In this document: positions 28,824-39,977 of the stretch, piece by piece | How the letters are laid out: every line of letters starts with the position of its first letter | Numbering within the stretch: the first letter of the stretch is position 1 | Assembly (NCBI GenBank): GCA_023515795.1 | Contig: JALGPX010000014.1 | Coordinates: 72,614 to 117,265, forward strand | Reading direction: 5' to 3' | DNA: 44,652 bases | Source of the DNA: Amoeboaphelidium occidentale | Lineage: Eukaryota; Aphelidiomycota; Aphelidea | Notes under the pieces: generated by a model | Database searches by the model: none | Told to the model about the DNA's origin: nothing | Seen by the model: the letters and a program-made list of their open reading frames with translations, nothing else | Program-made: the position numbers and the translations under genes

Positions 28824-29222
28824 CTACTTAAGGCTCTGTTCAATATAAAGAATTAGCTCTTCTTTTGAAATTCTGGTGTTCCGAATGACTTGATCGTATT
28901 TAGTAAGCGTTGCATGGGGTGGAAATGAAGCAGCCGTATTGCTCTTTTGAAAAACATCCGAATTATCGTGAAGGCTCATATAAGAGGCCATGTTTTGACG
29001 ATTTTCTTTGAGTATTTCAGGTGTACTGTGCGCAAGTTCTATATTGCAATGCAAGCTGTGCACAACCTCTGGTCTTGTAGCGATTATCGCACGACGACCA
29101 GGAACCTCTCGAACCTGAAAAGAATTCTTCAGCTGACAATCGTATGCGTAATCTGACAGTTGGATATCTTTTTCTAAATTATTCCGCCTTTTAATTGCAT
29201 TAGATCGCTTCAATTGTGCCAT
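28824..29222 (-). CDS. Small conserved-looking protein of unknown function
   Basis: 132 residues from the ATG at 29222. It is mostly polar, with a basic N-terminus (MAQLKRSNAIKRRNNLEKD), a possible LHDNSDVF region and a helical C-terminus (SKEELILYIEQSLK). No membrane helix or known domain is apparent. Support comes from the compact convergent fit with SRPRB and the long uninterrupted frame; I do not assign a function. Confidence 0.5.
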   Translation of the reverse strand: MAQLKRSNAIKRRNNLEKDIQLSDYAYDCQLKNSFQVREVPGRRAIIATRPEVVHSLHCNIELAHSTPEILKENRQNMASYMSLHDNSDVFQKSNTAASFPPHATLTKYDQVIRNTRISKEELILYIEQSLK

Positions 29223-29404
29223 GAACAAGATGTCGAAATCTGGCTGCTTTCACGTCGATCTTCAAAACTCCAGTTTCAACTCCGGGCGTCTCACATATCA
29301 TTCAAATCGAGAAACTTCATTCATTTATGACTCATGCTTTGCTAAAAATCAAGTTCTGGGATGCATTTTGCCGTACCTGAGTCCTGGCTATTTTTAGTGA
29401 GCGC

Positions 29405-31526
29405 ATGAAGAAGGTCGTGTACTCGGCTGTTGTCACAAAGTTTAGTACGGCAGACCAGTTGCTTATCGATAATCTTCATCAAAGCTTACAAAAGGAAGAT
29501 GTTGAGTCAATAAGCAAATACTTGGCGACTGATCCTAAAGCTCCCATGATTATGACACAACACAAATTCAAACAAGGCAATATGGCTTTACATTACGCAG
29601 TCTTATACACTGATTTGGAACTTTTCAAGTTGCTGATATCAACGGGATCTGATCCTAATGCTAAAAACGACTATGGTTGGACATGTCTCATGCTCGCGGC
29701 ATATCATGGAAAGATTGATTCTGTGCGGTACTTGTTAACTGTACCGGGAATGAAGATTTCTGAAATATCTGAGTTTGGGTTTACTGCTTTGACTTGCGCC
29801 GTTAGAAGTGGATCCCTTATCACAGTTAGAGCTCTTTTGGGCAGTAAAACGAACATACACAAGCTGGAACAGCAAGGACCAGGCCCAACAGCATTAATGA
29901 TAGCTTGTCACATGGGAAAGCTTTCTATTGTAGGTTTTTTGCTGAGGAAAGGGGCGGAGCCAAACGCGCAATGTCGATTAAATGGATGGACTGCTTTAAT
30001 GTATGCATGCAACAATTATGCGCCGATTACGATTATAAAAATGCTAGTTGAGCATAGCGCAGATATCGAATTGCGAACATGGAATGGTCTGACTGCGCTA
30101 GATATAGCAGTGTACAGAAAGAATAACGATGTTGCTGATTATTTGAAACACTTAAACAATCCTGTTTCCGCTGGATTACAGACATCAAGTGAAGGTTTGT
30201 CATTCGGAAACTAATTTAACCTTTTAAGATGTATATAGGCATGAAATATTTGACGCTATACTTAATGAGGACTTTTTAGCACTTAAAACGATGGTTGAGG
30301 AAGATCGAGAAGTTTTGGAAGAAAGAGACATTAGTGGCAGAACTCCGCTAATGGTTGCTGTCTTAGAAGGAAATGAGAATTTAGTAGAATTTCTACTCTC
30401 GAAGGGTGCTAATGTAGAAGTCGTTGATTTATCTGGCAAATCAGGTTTGAAATTGTAAATATCATGTAAAGTTTAATTTCTAGTATTACATTACGCCTGT
30501 ATGAGTATTAATGTCAAGATATGCGAGCAATTAATTAAGAAGGGAGCTTTTATTACCATGCCAATCGATCTTGAGGGCCGCAATGATGATATTCAAAATG
30601 AGCTTCGAAAACTATCAACTAACCCTGAAATCCTCACAATTATTACAACATGCGTCAAGTTCAGCAACACGCTGCAAAGTTCAACCGATATTAAGTCTTT
30701 GCGTAGTTTTAGCGAACGCTCACCTATTTCATGGCTACAAAAACTATTTCGAATCGGTTCAAAGCCATCATCCAACAGCTTAAAGTTTGGCTCTATATCT
30801 TCGGCTACGAGCCAAAAGCAGCCAAAAATGCCAAAGCAACGGAAGAAATCAAAGAATATTCCAACGTTTGATGGTGATAGTAATCATTTGGACATTCGAA
30901 GTGTTGACAAATCTGAACTGTCCAGTATTTCCTACAGTTCGTCAAAACAAGGAAGTTTGAGGGGTAAAGACTCAATAATGGCAACCAGTCCACTATCTGC
31001 TGAGAGCGAGAGCCCGGTGAAAGAGATTCTACCGACACGACAGAAAATTAGGAGCAATTCAGCTAATTCAGCACAAACAGCTAAATCACTTGACGCTTCA
31101 CAAACATGTGATGCTTTACTTTCAAAAATAGGTCTTGAGAAGCATTTTCCTTTACTAAAACGGAAAGGAATAATAAGCATCAAAGACCTCATAACAGTAA
31201 CTTATTATGAACTAGAACAAGTCGGAATCAAAAGCGAAGCAGAGCGAACAAGAATACTGAAACTGGTCGAAGAGTGGAAAACAGAGCAGAAACGGATGAA
31301 AATCGCTCAGTTCAAGAAAGAAGTAGATGATATGATAACGGGAAAAATAGCTCATACTACCAGACTGAAAAATAATTCAACAGCTCCGTTACCAAATGTT
31401 GTAAGGATACCATCAGCGAAACAAAGCCAGACAGATACTAGAAGCTTTGATATCTCTGACAAGTACGACTTGATCTTGCAGCTTAAAGCACAGAAACGCG
31501 CTCAAACGCACAAGCCAGGGTCATGA
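29405..31526 (+). CDS. Ankyrin-repeat protein with a SAM domain
   Basis: Three exons, 29405-30194, 30229-30444 and 30484-31526 (introns 34 and 39 nt), give a continuous 682-residue frame. The exact first splice site is inferred. The N-terminal two thirds contain at least eight ankyrin repeats, with LHYAV, TCLMLAAYHGK, TALMIACHMGK, TALMYACNN, TPLMVAVLEGN and LHYAC consensus fragments running across both introns. The middle is Ser/Lys-rich. A SAM domain follows near 31100-31275 (LLSKIGLEKHF, ELEQVGIKSEAERTRILKLV). Such proteins are scaffolds, as in ANKS-type proteins. The partner is unknown. It converges on RPL14 with 29 nt between stop codons. Confidence 0.85.
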
Positions 31527-31555
31527 TAAACGTCTTAGCATAATTTGTCTTTTAT

Positions 31556-32126
31556 TTAGGCTTTGCGTAAAATAGCTCTCCTTTGCTTCTTAGCCAACAT
31601 GACCTTGAATCTGTCGAAATCAGAAAGAGCAGCGCGCTTGGCTCTGGTCTGGTAAGTCTTTGAATATTTGGATTCCTTCCATTTCTTGTCGAAAGATTCC
31701 TTCTCAAGAGCCTTCTTCAATGAAGCAGTTCCGATAGTTCTTGGGATTTTAACGACCATGTCTGTCAATTGAAGGCGACGGAATGCCAAAGGCTGTCTCT
31801 TGACACCAGAGGTTGGACCATCGACAAGAGCTCTGGACTGATCAATAATATCGACAATAACTGCGTATTTTCCATACTCAGGACCATAAGTAATCTGGAC
31901 AACACGGCCGACTTCGACGAAACGAGTGTACACCTAAACAATAATTAGATTATTCTTTTAAACCATAATTGCGCTGAGGGATTGCTTGTCATATAGGAGC
32001 GAAAGATTATAATGGACATCATAATAATCAGATGAACTATGAACTAATCATTAAGCAACCACTCTATCCACGCCTTTGAAAGAAGCGATGGATAATACAC
32101 GCGCATTATACTGGAACACTTACCAT
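31556..32126 (-). CDS. RPL14: Cytosolic large-subunit ribosomal protein eL14
   Basis: The first coding exon is the ATG alone (32126-32124), followed directly by GTAAGT. After a 190-nt intron (31934-32123) the second exon is 31933-31556. Together they give 126 residues starting MVYTRFVEVGRVV, with the eL14 hallmark YGPEYGKYAVIVDIIDQ, LVDGPT, and QPLAFRRLQLTD. It belongs to the 60S subunit. The gene diverges from RPL5, which has the same ATG-only first exon. Confidence 0.93.
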
Positions 32127-32215
32127 TTTTCTCTTTGCTTTCGAAAAAAAGTTTTTGCTAGAACAACCGAATCGGTCGGATCAAAAATTTTTTCTGTTCC
32201 AAAAAGCACGAACAA
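32127..32215. promoter_or_regulatory. Shared 89-bp bidirectional promoter of RPL14 and RPL5
   Basis: Only 89 nt separate the two divergent start codons. The stretch has AAAAAAAG, TTTTTGCTAGAACAACC and TCAAAAATTTTTTC tracts, consistent with poly(dA:dT) and Rap1- or Fhl1-independent promoters of fungal ribosomal genes. No specific factor site can be claimed. Confidence 0.55.
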
Positions 32216-33158
32216 ATGGTAATGCTCTGCGCTTAGACTTAGCCTAACTCTGTTCGTATAGCCTTTCGTTAAATTAGTCAAGACTAAAGCATATTACAAG
32301 CGTTACCAAGTCAAGTACAGAAGAAGACGCGAAGGAAAGACTGATTACTACGCTCGTAAGCGCTTGGTAGCTCAGGATAAGAACAAGTACAACTCACCAA
32401 AGTATCGTTTGGTTGTTCGTATCACCAACCGTTTTACCTTGGCTCAGGTCGTCTACTCTAAAATTCAGGGTGATGTCGTGATGGCACAAGCTTCTTCACA
32501 GGAATTGCCAGAATACGGTGTCAAGGTCGGTCTAGGAAACTGGGCTGCAGCATACTGCACTGGTCTATTGGTTGCACGTAGATTGTTGACCAAGGTCGGT
32601 TTGGCTGATAAATACGAAGGTGTTGCTGAACCAGATGGTACATTTTCTGAAGTTGAGCCATTAGACGACGGACCACGTCCATTTAAAGTTTTCTTGGATG
32701 TTGGTCTACACCGCACATCTACCGGTGCTAAGATCTTCGCAGTTATGAAGGGTGCATCTGATGGTGGTTTGTATGTTCCTCACAACGAGAAGCGTTTGCC
32801 TGGATACGATGCATCTGAAAAATCTTTGGATGCTGAAGTTGTCCGTGACTACATCTTTGGTGAAAACATTGCAGAATACATGCGTTTCTTGGAAGAAGAT
32901 GACGAAGAATTGTTCAAGAGACAATTCGCTTCTTACTTGGCTGAGGAACTTACTGCAGACGATCTCGAAGAAATGTACACTGAAGCCCACCAGAAGATCC
33001 GTGAAAACCCTGTCCGCCCTGCAAAGAAGTATACTCCAGAGCAAATCGCTGAATTCAAGAAGACTTCAAAGGCTCACAGACAACAGAAGATCACATACGA
33101 GCAGAAGAGAGCTAAGGTTGCTGCTGCTAAGAAGGAATTCTTGGAAAGTCTTCAATAA
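32216..33158 (+). CDS. RPL5: Cytosolic large-subunit ribosomal protein uL18
   Basis: The ATG at 32216-32218 is the whole first coding exon. A 43-nt intron (32219-32261) follows, and exon 2 (32262-33158) continues PFVKLVKTKAYYKRYQ. The 299-residue product has the uL18 signatures KNKYNSPKYRLVVRITNR and GLGNWAAAYCTGLLVARRLL and the basic C-terminal helix. It binds 5S rRNA with uL5 in the 60S subunit. Length matches yeast Rpl5. Confidence 0.95.
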
Positions 33159-33302
33159 AGATCCACTATAAAGGGACACGAAATTGTCTTATTCGCTTTT
33201 CGTTATCGCGAGAGAACCTAAACAAACAAACAAGAATGATCGCTTGCCCTGTTTCACCTTTATATTCTTTTAAACAAGTGAAATACAAAAGCAACATACG
33301 AA

Positions 33303-36300
33303 ATGAGAGAAAAGCAAAAAAGTTCAGCCGCTTCTGCTCTGGAAAAGTTAAGACGTCAAAGACAGACAGGCAGAACTGCGCTCGATACTTACGTTCCGGA
33401 CGATGACAAAATTTACGATGAATTGGATGAAACAGATTACCAATTGTTGGCTAGGAAGCGTTTAAACGAAGAATTCGTTGTAGACGATGACGGTTTGGGT
33501 TATGCTGATTATGGTGTCGATGACTGGGATGAACCAAGAGAAGGTTATTCTTCGGAAGCCGATGATGGTGATCAAGTCAAGAAAGCCAAGACAACAAAGG
33601 CTGAAAAACAGAAGAAAGACAAAAATGCTGCCAATAGAAAGCATGGGCAGGACATTGCGGAAATGTTTAGGAAGAAAATACAGCAAGATCAGCTTGGTAA
33701 GAAGAAAGGCCTTCAGGTTGTTGGACCTCAAACAAGCAAGGTCTCTGGAGTTTCAAGTTCTGCGAATAATGACGATGATGAATTGAGTCAAATGCTTAAT
33801 GAAATCGACAATGAAACAGTCAAGATAGCCACAAATAAGGATAAAGGACAGCGTATGAAGCGCGTAGGTTCGCACCATCAAAGTTTTGCTGGTTCTAAAA
33901 GAATCAAACCAACTATAAGCAGCAAGGTATCGTTCCAAAAGAAGAAGTCCACTGTTTCTCCTACTGAAGATGTCACAGACAATTATGTTGAAGACTATGA
34001 TCATGATCAAGGTATGGGTTACAGTGCGCCAGGTGATTACACAAATGTTTACGTTCCTACTTCTGCTACAAATGCTCCGATAGAAAGCGTCCCAGAAGAA
34101 CCTGAAGAGGATTTGTCCATTAAAGTGAAAACAAAGTCATTGAAAGTATCTTCAACAAAAGATAATGCCAAGAAAGCAGTTAAAATGCCAACAAGTCAAG
34201 TCAAGCCTGTTGTCAAATATTCCGGCGAGGTTGTTGTAAAAGAAGGCAAAGGCAATGACTGGTGGAATGAACAGAAAACAAATGTGGTCGCTGGCGAGAG
34301 TTCTTCTCAGAATGCTGAATCTGGAGTTGATGCATCTTCTCAAGTTGTTGATTCAAACATAACCAAAGATTTATTCTATTGGTACGATGGCCACGAAGAA
34401 GGAAGGAATGTTTTCCTTTTCGGAAAGAAGCTTGGGAGAGACAGAAAAGAGCTTGTGAGCTGTTGTGTCAATGTTAAGAATATGCAACGAAGTGTATACT
34501 TTTTGCCTCGAGAATTTCTTTACGATTTCAGCACACAGAAAGAAACTAAAGATGAAGTTTCAGTTGAGGAATTATGGAAGGAGTTGGATGAAATCATGAC
34601 CAAAAACAAAATCAGGAACTGGACAATGAGCCAAGTTGTAAAGAAGTATGCTTTTGAAGATCCAGACGTTCCTCACGAAGCTGACTGGGTAGAAGTTAAT
34701 TATAGCTTCAGTGACCCTATGCTTGATATCAAAGAAGGAAGAACTTTTTGTAAAGTATTTGGTGCCAACACTGGTGCGTTAGAATCTTTAATTATGAGCA
34801 AGAATTTGATGGGACCAAGTTGGTTGGAATTGCTGAAACCGAAAAAATCTGAAGTTCAAAAGAGTTGGTGTAAAGAGGAGTATGAAGTTGATTATGAAAA
34901 CATATACATTCTTACTGACACTGACATCAATGACTCTGGGAAATACCCTGAGTTTTGCAAGACAGCACCATCAATGACAGTATTGAGCATTTCGATCAAA
35001 ACAATTATGAATTACAAAACTAACGATAATGAAATCATGATTTGCAGCGGAATGGTTTTCAAGGGAGTTGAAGCCAGTCTCTCAAAACATTCCAAGAACA
35101 AGAAGCCGCAGATATCTTGTTTCTCATGTGTGAGACAGGAAGCTGATTCTTCAGTTTTCCCCTTAGGATTTAACGATTTGATAAAGAAGAAGAACGTTAA
35201 TTCAGCTGAAACTACTATTAAAAGGGAAACTGCGAGAAATGAAAGGGCTTTGATCAGTTTTCTTTTGGCTTCGATTCAAAAGTATGATCCTGACATTCTT
35301 GTTGGTCACAATCTTATTGGATATGACTTGGATGTCTTGCTAAACAGAGTGAAACACCTGATGATGACGAACGATCCAGGCTGGTCCAAGTTGGGGCGTT
35401 TGAGGAGAAATAACTTTATCACTTCAATTCCAACAATTTGCAGTGGTCGATTACTTGCTGACAGTTATGTTGCTTCTCGAGACAATATCAAGAGCAAGAA
35501 TTATTCTTTAACAAACTTGGTCAAGCAGTGTCTTAATACAGACAGAGTTGATTTGGACAGAAATTCGTTCCAAGCATATTACAAAGATGCAGAGAGTCTC
35601 TTTTACTTGATTCAGCATTGTGAGAATGATGCTTTCCTTTCTATGCAAATCATTAACTACATTCAATACATTCCGCTCACAATGCAGCTTACTCAACTGG
35701 CTGGATTCTTATGGGGTAAAACTATGAGAGGTTCTAGAGCAGAAAGAAATGAATACTTGTTGCTGCACGAGTTTTCGAAACTTGGTTATTTGGTTCCTGA
35801 TAACAATAAGGGAATTTTTGCAAACCATGGAAACAATGCTCCCAAGAAGAAGGAAGATTTGAAGAAGAAATCTAAAAAGTCTGCAACTGAAAAGAAGCAA
35901 GAGAAAGAAAATGCCAATGTAGATGATAATCCATATGGTAATGTTGAAGATGTCGAAGACAAAAGCAAAGAAGACGAGTCATATGTTGGAGGTCTTGTTC
36001 TAGATCCGAAAATTGGTTTATATGATAAGTTTGTTTTGTTGCTGGATTTCAATTCTTTGTATCCTTCTATTATTCAAGAGTACAATCTTTGTTTCACAAC
36101 AATTGACAGAAATAACAACGAGCTTCCTGATCCTGGATTGCAACAAGGTGTTTTGCCACATATTCTACAAACTCTGGTGCAAAGACGTCGTACTGTGAAA
36201 CAAATGATGAAATGTTGTGATAATGATGCTGAGAGAGATCAATTGAATATTAGACAACTTGGTTTGAAGCTTACTGCGAACTCCATGTATGGTTGTTTGG

Positions 36301-37862
36301 GTTTCCAAATGTCTCGTTTCTACTGTAAACAATTAGCTGCAATGATTACTGGAAAAGGTAGAGAAATTCTACAAGAAACTGTCGATTTGGCTGAACGAGA
36401 ATTACAACTCAATGTCATTTATGGTGATACAGACAGTATCATGATTTATACCAACACAACTGATATGGCAACTGTGAAGCAGATGGGTGCGAAATTGAAA
36501 CAAAGTGTCAACAAGAAGTACAAGTTGCTTGAAATTGAGATGGATGGCTGCTTTAAGAAAATGTTGTTATTAAAAAAGAAGAAATATGCCGCTGTCACAA
36601 TTGAAGAAAGGGCTAATGGTGAACTTGTTGAAAAGAGAGAAATCAAAGGTCTTGATTTGGTTAGAAGAGATTGGTGTGGTTTGACATTTGAAATGAGTAA
36701 CTTTGTTTTGGAGAAAATCTTGTCTGATGAATCCAAGGACGAATTCCACAATGAATTGTCTTCATACTTGACTGATATGTCCAGTAAATTGAAAAACGGT
36801 GAGATCGATTTGGAGAAGTTTATTATTCGCAAAACTCTGTCGAAGAATGCTTCGTCTTACAATGAAACTAAAGCCTTGCCTCACGTAAAAGTCGCTCTGA
36901 AAATGATGGAGAAGGGCGAATGTGGTGGTAAGATTGGCGATATGATTCCATACGTCATGTGCAAGGAATTAAAGAGTGATGATGCAGAAGAGAATAGGAA
37001 ATCAGAAACAGTTCCTCATCATCCTAATGATTTATTATACCAGAATGAAGGAGGAAAGATTGTTATTGATTATGACTGGTATTTGAATGTCCAGATATTC
37101 CCTCCAATATCTCGTTTATTGTGTGTTATTGAAGGAATCGATAATCAAACCATTGCTGATTGTTTGGGCATTGAGAAGAAGTACTTCTCCACCACATCTG
37201 ACAGAGATTCTTTTGAAGAATATTTCACTCTGAATTCCCAATTGAATGATCAAGAGAGATTCAAATACTGCCAACGATTCCTTTTACCATGCAAATTCTG
37301 CAGTACTACCCTAGAAATCGAAACACCAGCAGTTAAACATGACAAATCCTATAAACCATGCTTCTACTGCACCAACTGCAATTCTCTACAACCATCTGGA
37401 TACGTTGCAATTACTCTAGTAAAACAAGCAAGAGAACACATCAAACTGTACTATATGAATTACATGGTATGCGATGATCCTTCATGCCAGCACAGAACCA
37501 GACAAGTATCTGTTGAATCAGAATTATGTTCAAAATGCGGCGGTGGCACAAACAAACCAGAATACTCTGACTCTGATCTATACAATCAACTACTATTCTA
37601 TTCCTATGCATTTGATGTAGACAGACAAATCGAGAGAACTACAGACCGCGATACCAAAGGTAAGAACAATTCTAATCAATTAATTGTTCTTGTAGATGCG
37701 TTAAAGACTATTGGTGGTGTTTATGGTCCTACTTTCCATCACATCAAGAATCTGATTGATAGATATCTAGCAAGAAACGCAAGAGGATTCGTTGATATGA
37801 ACAAGGTATTTTCAGGACTGAGAATCACCACAGTAGGGGAAGCCTCATTAGTGACTGTTTAA
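33303..37862 (+). CDS. POL1: DNA polymerase alpha catalytic subunit
   Basis: A complete, intronless 1519-residue ORF. Residues 1-340 are the acidic N-terminal domain with ALDTYVPDDDKIYDELDE. The exonuclease-like region follows (inactive in this family). Palm motif A DFNSLYPSIIQEYN is near 914, motif B ANSMYG near 993 and motif C YGDTDS near 1039. The C-terminus has the eight-Cys zinc module (KFCSTTLE and CFYCTNC, then CDDPSC and CSKCGG) needed for binding the B subunit and primase. The enzyme starts and extends RNA-DNA primers in nuclear replication. The 140-nt gap from RPL5 holds its promoter. Confidence 0.97.
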   Translation: MREKQKSSAASALEKLRRQRQTGRTALDTYVPDDDKIYDELDETDYQLLARKRLNEEFVVDDDGLGYADYGVDDWDEPREGYSSEADDGDQVKKAKTTKAEKQKKDKNAANRKHGQDIAEMFRKKIQQDQLGKKKGLQVVGPQTSKVSGVSSSANNDDDELSQMLNEIDNETVKIATNKDKGQRMKRVGSHHQSFAGSKRIKPTISSKVSFQKKKSTVSPTEDVTDNYVEDYDHDQGMGYSAPGDYTNVYVPTSATNAPIESVPEEPEEDLSIKVKTKSLKVSSTKDNAKKAVKMPTSQVKPVVKYSGEVVVKEGKGNDWWNEQKTNVVAGESSSQNAESGVDASSQVVDSNITKDLFYWYDGHEEGRNVFLFGKKLGRDRKELVSCCVNVKNMQRSVYFLPREFLYDFSTQKETKDEVSVEELWKELDEIMTKNKIRNWTMSQVVKKYAFEDPDVPHEADWVEVNYSFSDPMLDIKEGRTFCKVFGANTGALESLIMSKNLMGPSWLELLKPKKSEVQKSWCKEEYEVDYENIYILTDTDINDSGKYPEFCKTAPSMTVLSISIKTIMNYKTNDNEIMICSGMVFKGVEASLSKHSKNKKPQISCFSCVRQEADSSVFPLGFNDLIKKKNVNSAETTIKRETARNERALISFLLASIQKYDPDILVGHNLIGYDLDVLLNRVKHLMMTNDPGWSKLGRLRRNNFITSIPTICSGRLLADSYVASRDNIKSKNYSLTNLVKQCLNTDRVDLDRNSFQAYYKDAESLFYLIQHCENDAFLSMQIINYIQYIPLTMQLTQLAGFLWGKTMRGSRAERNEYLLLHEFSKLGYLVPDNNKGIFANHGNNAPKKKEDLKKKSKKSATEKKQEKENANVDDNPYGNVEDVEDKSKEDESYVGGLVLDPKIGLYDKFVLLLDFNSLYPSIIQEYNLCFTTIDRNNNELPDPGLQQGVLPHILQTLVQRRRTVKQMMKCCDNDAERDQLNIRQLGLKLTANSMYGCLGFQMSRFYCKQLAAMITGKGREILQETVDLAERELQLNVIYGDTDSIMIYTNTTDMATVKQMGAKLKQSVNKKYKLLEIEMDGCFKKMLLLKKKKYAAVTIEERANGELVEKREIKGLDLVRRDWCGLTFEMSNFVLEKILSDESKDEFHNELSSYLTDMSSKLKNGEIDLEKFIIRKTLSKNASSYNETKALPHVKVALKMMEKGECGGKIGDMIPYVMCKELKSDDAEENRKSETVPHHPNDLLYQNEGGKIVIDYDWYLNVQIFPPISRLLCVIEGIDNQTIADCLGIEKKYFSTTSDRDSFEEYFTLNSQLNDQERFKYCQRFLLPCKFCSTTLEIETPAVKHDKSYKPCFYCTNCNSLQPSGYVAITLVKQAREHIKLYYMNYMVCDDPSCQHRTRQVSVESELCSKCGGGTNKPEYSDSDLYNQLLFYSYAFDVDRQIERTTDRDTKGKNNSNQLIVLVDALKTIGGVYGPTFHHIKNLIDRYLARNARGFVDMNKVFSGLRITTVGEASLVTV

Positions 37863-38089
37863 AGTTAAAGAAGGAAGGAAGGAAGGAAGGAAGGAATAAA
37901 AAATTAAGTTCGGGATACATTTCAAGGGTTTCTTTTCTAAACAATCACACGCAATCAAGTGCAAACATTCCTCAAAACAACCATTCGACCATTCTTTAAC
38001 CAATACAATACAATACAATACAACACAACAACAAAAGATTCTAAAAAACTATAAAATCTAAACTCAAGAATTTCTTTTTTAATTTAAAT

Positions 38090-38141
<52 letters not shown>

Positions 38142-38157
38142 ACTACACATTAAAAGA
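37863..38157. repeat. Noncoding stretch with three microsatellites
   Basis: It holds a GGAA run near 37868-37897, an AATAC run (about 38002-38022) and a TAC run turning into TGC near 38090-38152. The last sits just before the PAS gene start, so it may lie in its 5' leader. Confidence 0.8.
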
Positions 38158-38751
38158 ATGAACAACTACTCAGAAGACTCAACAAGATCAGAGAAGGAAG
38201 ATGCTTCTTATAAATTATCATTCTTTGCAATATCAGACACAACACCTTCACTAACCATCCTATTTGTTTCCCCTTCAGTCAAAGTATAATGAGAATAATC
38301 CGACCGACTAATCTCTTAATTATTTTTTTTTGAAAAATGTGTAGGAAGTACTCGGCTATGACCCAGAAGATTTGATTGGCAAAAGTTCCTATGCTGTTAT
38401 AGACCCTCAGGGTAAGAAATTTTCCCTGTACTTTTACTGTTTATGTTGTTTAGTGGTGGAGGCTATTAGAAATGTATCTGTGGAAAACATTAAACAACAG
38501 AATTATAATCATTACCTCCAAATGACTATTCTACCTAAACAACATCCTCAAAGTGAACCTGTACTAATGGACTACATGACCAATTTCTGTTATGACTGCT
38601 TCGTAACTATTGGCGCTAAATCCAACAGAGGAGTACACACTGACAATTGGAAAGCACAAGCACAAAAAGTAGTCTATGCTAAAGAGAATGGGCAATTAGA
38701 GTATGAAAGTGGAGGGGATGGAAGTTGTAGAGGAATAGTATCAAGTGTAAG

Positions 38752-38787
<36 letters not shown>

Positions 38788-39246
38788 TTTACTCGTATTT
38801 TGTAGAACCATCATCATCATCATCATCCTCATCCTCCTCCTGACCTTTTAAAACATTACGATTTACAATTCAATTGGGATAATGGATTTCCTAAACATGA
38901 ACCAAGAACTTGTGTCATTCTGAACAGATTTACTTTGAATTTGACTATAATGTTTATGACTTTAGCATCTGAATTAGTTTTAGAGACTCAGAGTCAACAA
39001 GCTATAGGATCATCTTTCTATTCTTGTATACATGAATCATCCAGAAGACATGTAGAGACACAGATTGATATACTAAAGAGTACAAGAGGAATAACAAAGA
39101 TTAGATTCCTATGGGTTCCACCACCTTTAAATGATAGTAATGCTACTAATTTGATTGAGTGTGAAGCAGTGGTTACATATGCATGTGATGGTTTAGTGTG
39201 TATAGTTCGGAGGATAGTGATGACTAATAATAAAACGATCAAGTAG
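38158..39246 (+). CDS. PAS-domain protein of early-diverging-fungus type
   Basis: Four exons, 38158-38283, 38345-38411, 38454-38746 and 38806-39246 (introns 61, 42 and 59 nt), give a continuous 308-residue frame whose total length is divisible by three. The first PAS domain reads SLTILFVSPSVK joined to EVLGYDPEDLIGKSSY. A second, in the last exon, has CVILNRFTLNLTIMF and SFYSCIHESSRRHVETQIDI. The pattern of two PAS domains with ILNRFT..NLTI resembles proteins common in Mucoromycota and Mortierellomycota. A His-rich linker (NHHHHHHPHPPPD) follows intron 3, and intron 3 holds an AATC repeat. The ligand is unknown. Confidence 0.8.
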
Positions 39247-39272
39247 AACTTTATTTTTAAAGAATCAAAGAG

Positions 39273-39977
39273 ATGATGATTAGACTTTTACTATCAACTG
39301 GAATAAAAAGAATTCCAATTACAAAGAGTATTCCAATTAAAAGAAGAAATCTCATTATCCTTCCATCAATTACTGTAAAGGGAAACGCGTTATTGTATAA
39401 TTCTACAAGATGCTTCGGAACACTTGAAGATAAACTATTAAAAGCACACTATCTTTTGGATGATGCTTTGAAAGATTTATCCAATTCCGGAGAAGAAGGA
39501 GAAGGAGAAGGAGAAGAAGAAGAAGAAGAAGAAGCAATTGTGGAGAAATTGAAGAAATCTTTAGAATTGTATCCCACAGCTGCTGCTCATTATAATTTGG
39601 GAAATATACTTTTCTCTCAAAAACAATTCCAACAAGCAAAACACAATTGGGAACAGTCTATAAAGATTCTAAATGCTGATGATGATATAAAAGTTGATGC
39701 TCTTGTTAATTTGGGTAATTTGGAATTATTAGTAGAGAATAATACCAAAGAAGCCATAAATCTATTTACACAAGCACTTAAAATAAGAGAAGATGATGAT
39801 GATGGTGAGTTGAGATTTAATTTGGGTGTTGCTCTGGACAAGAATGGACAATTGAGTGAAGCCATTAAAGAATATGAAAGATCTGTAGAATTATTATCAG
39901 AGAAGGATTCAGAGAAGGTTAAACATGTTGAAATGGTTTTAAGAAATGCCAAAATAAGAAATCTAAGTAGTAAATAG
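39273..39977 (+). CDS. TPR-repeat protein, probably mitochondrial
   Basis: A 234-residue ORF with ATG at 39273. The first 50 residues are basic, Ser/Ile-rich and without acids, a mitochondrial targeting profile ending RCFGTLEDK. An acidic Glu run (about residues 72-85) is encoded by a GAA repeat. Three to four TPR units follow: AAHYNLGNILFSQKQFQQAK, DALVNLGNLELL and LRFNLGVALDKNGQLSEAIK. It is a protein-binding scaffold of unknown partner. The partial copy that follows is an assembly duplicate, not a second gene. Confidence 0.8.
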   Translation: MMIRLLLSTGIKRIPITKSIPIKRRNLIILPSITVKGNALLYNSTRCFGTLEDKLLKAHYLLDDALKDLSNSGEEGEGEGEEEEEEEAIVEKLKKSLELYPTAAAHYNLGNILFSQKQFQQAKHNWEQSIKILNADDDIKVDALVNLGNLELLVENNTKEAINLFTQALKIREDDDDGELRFNLGVALDKNGQLSEAIKEYERSVELLSEKDSEKVKHVEMVLRNAKIRNLSSK

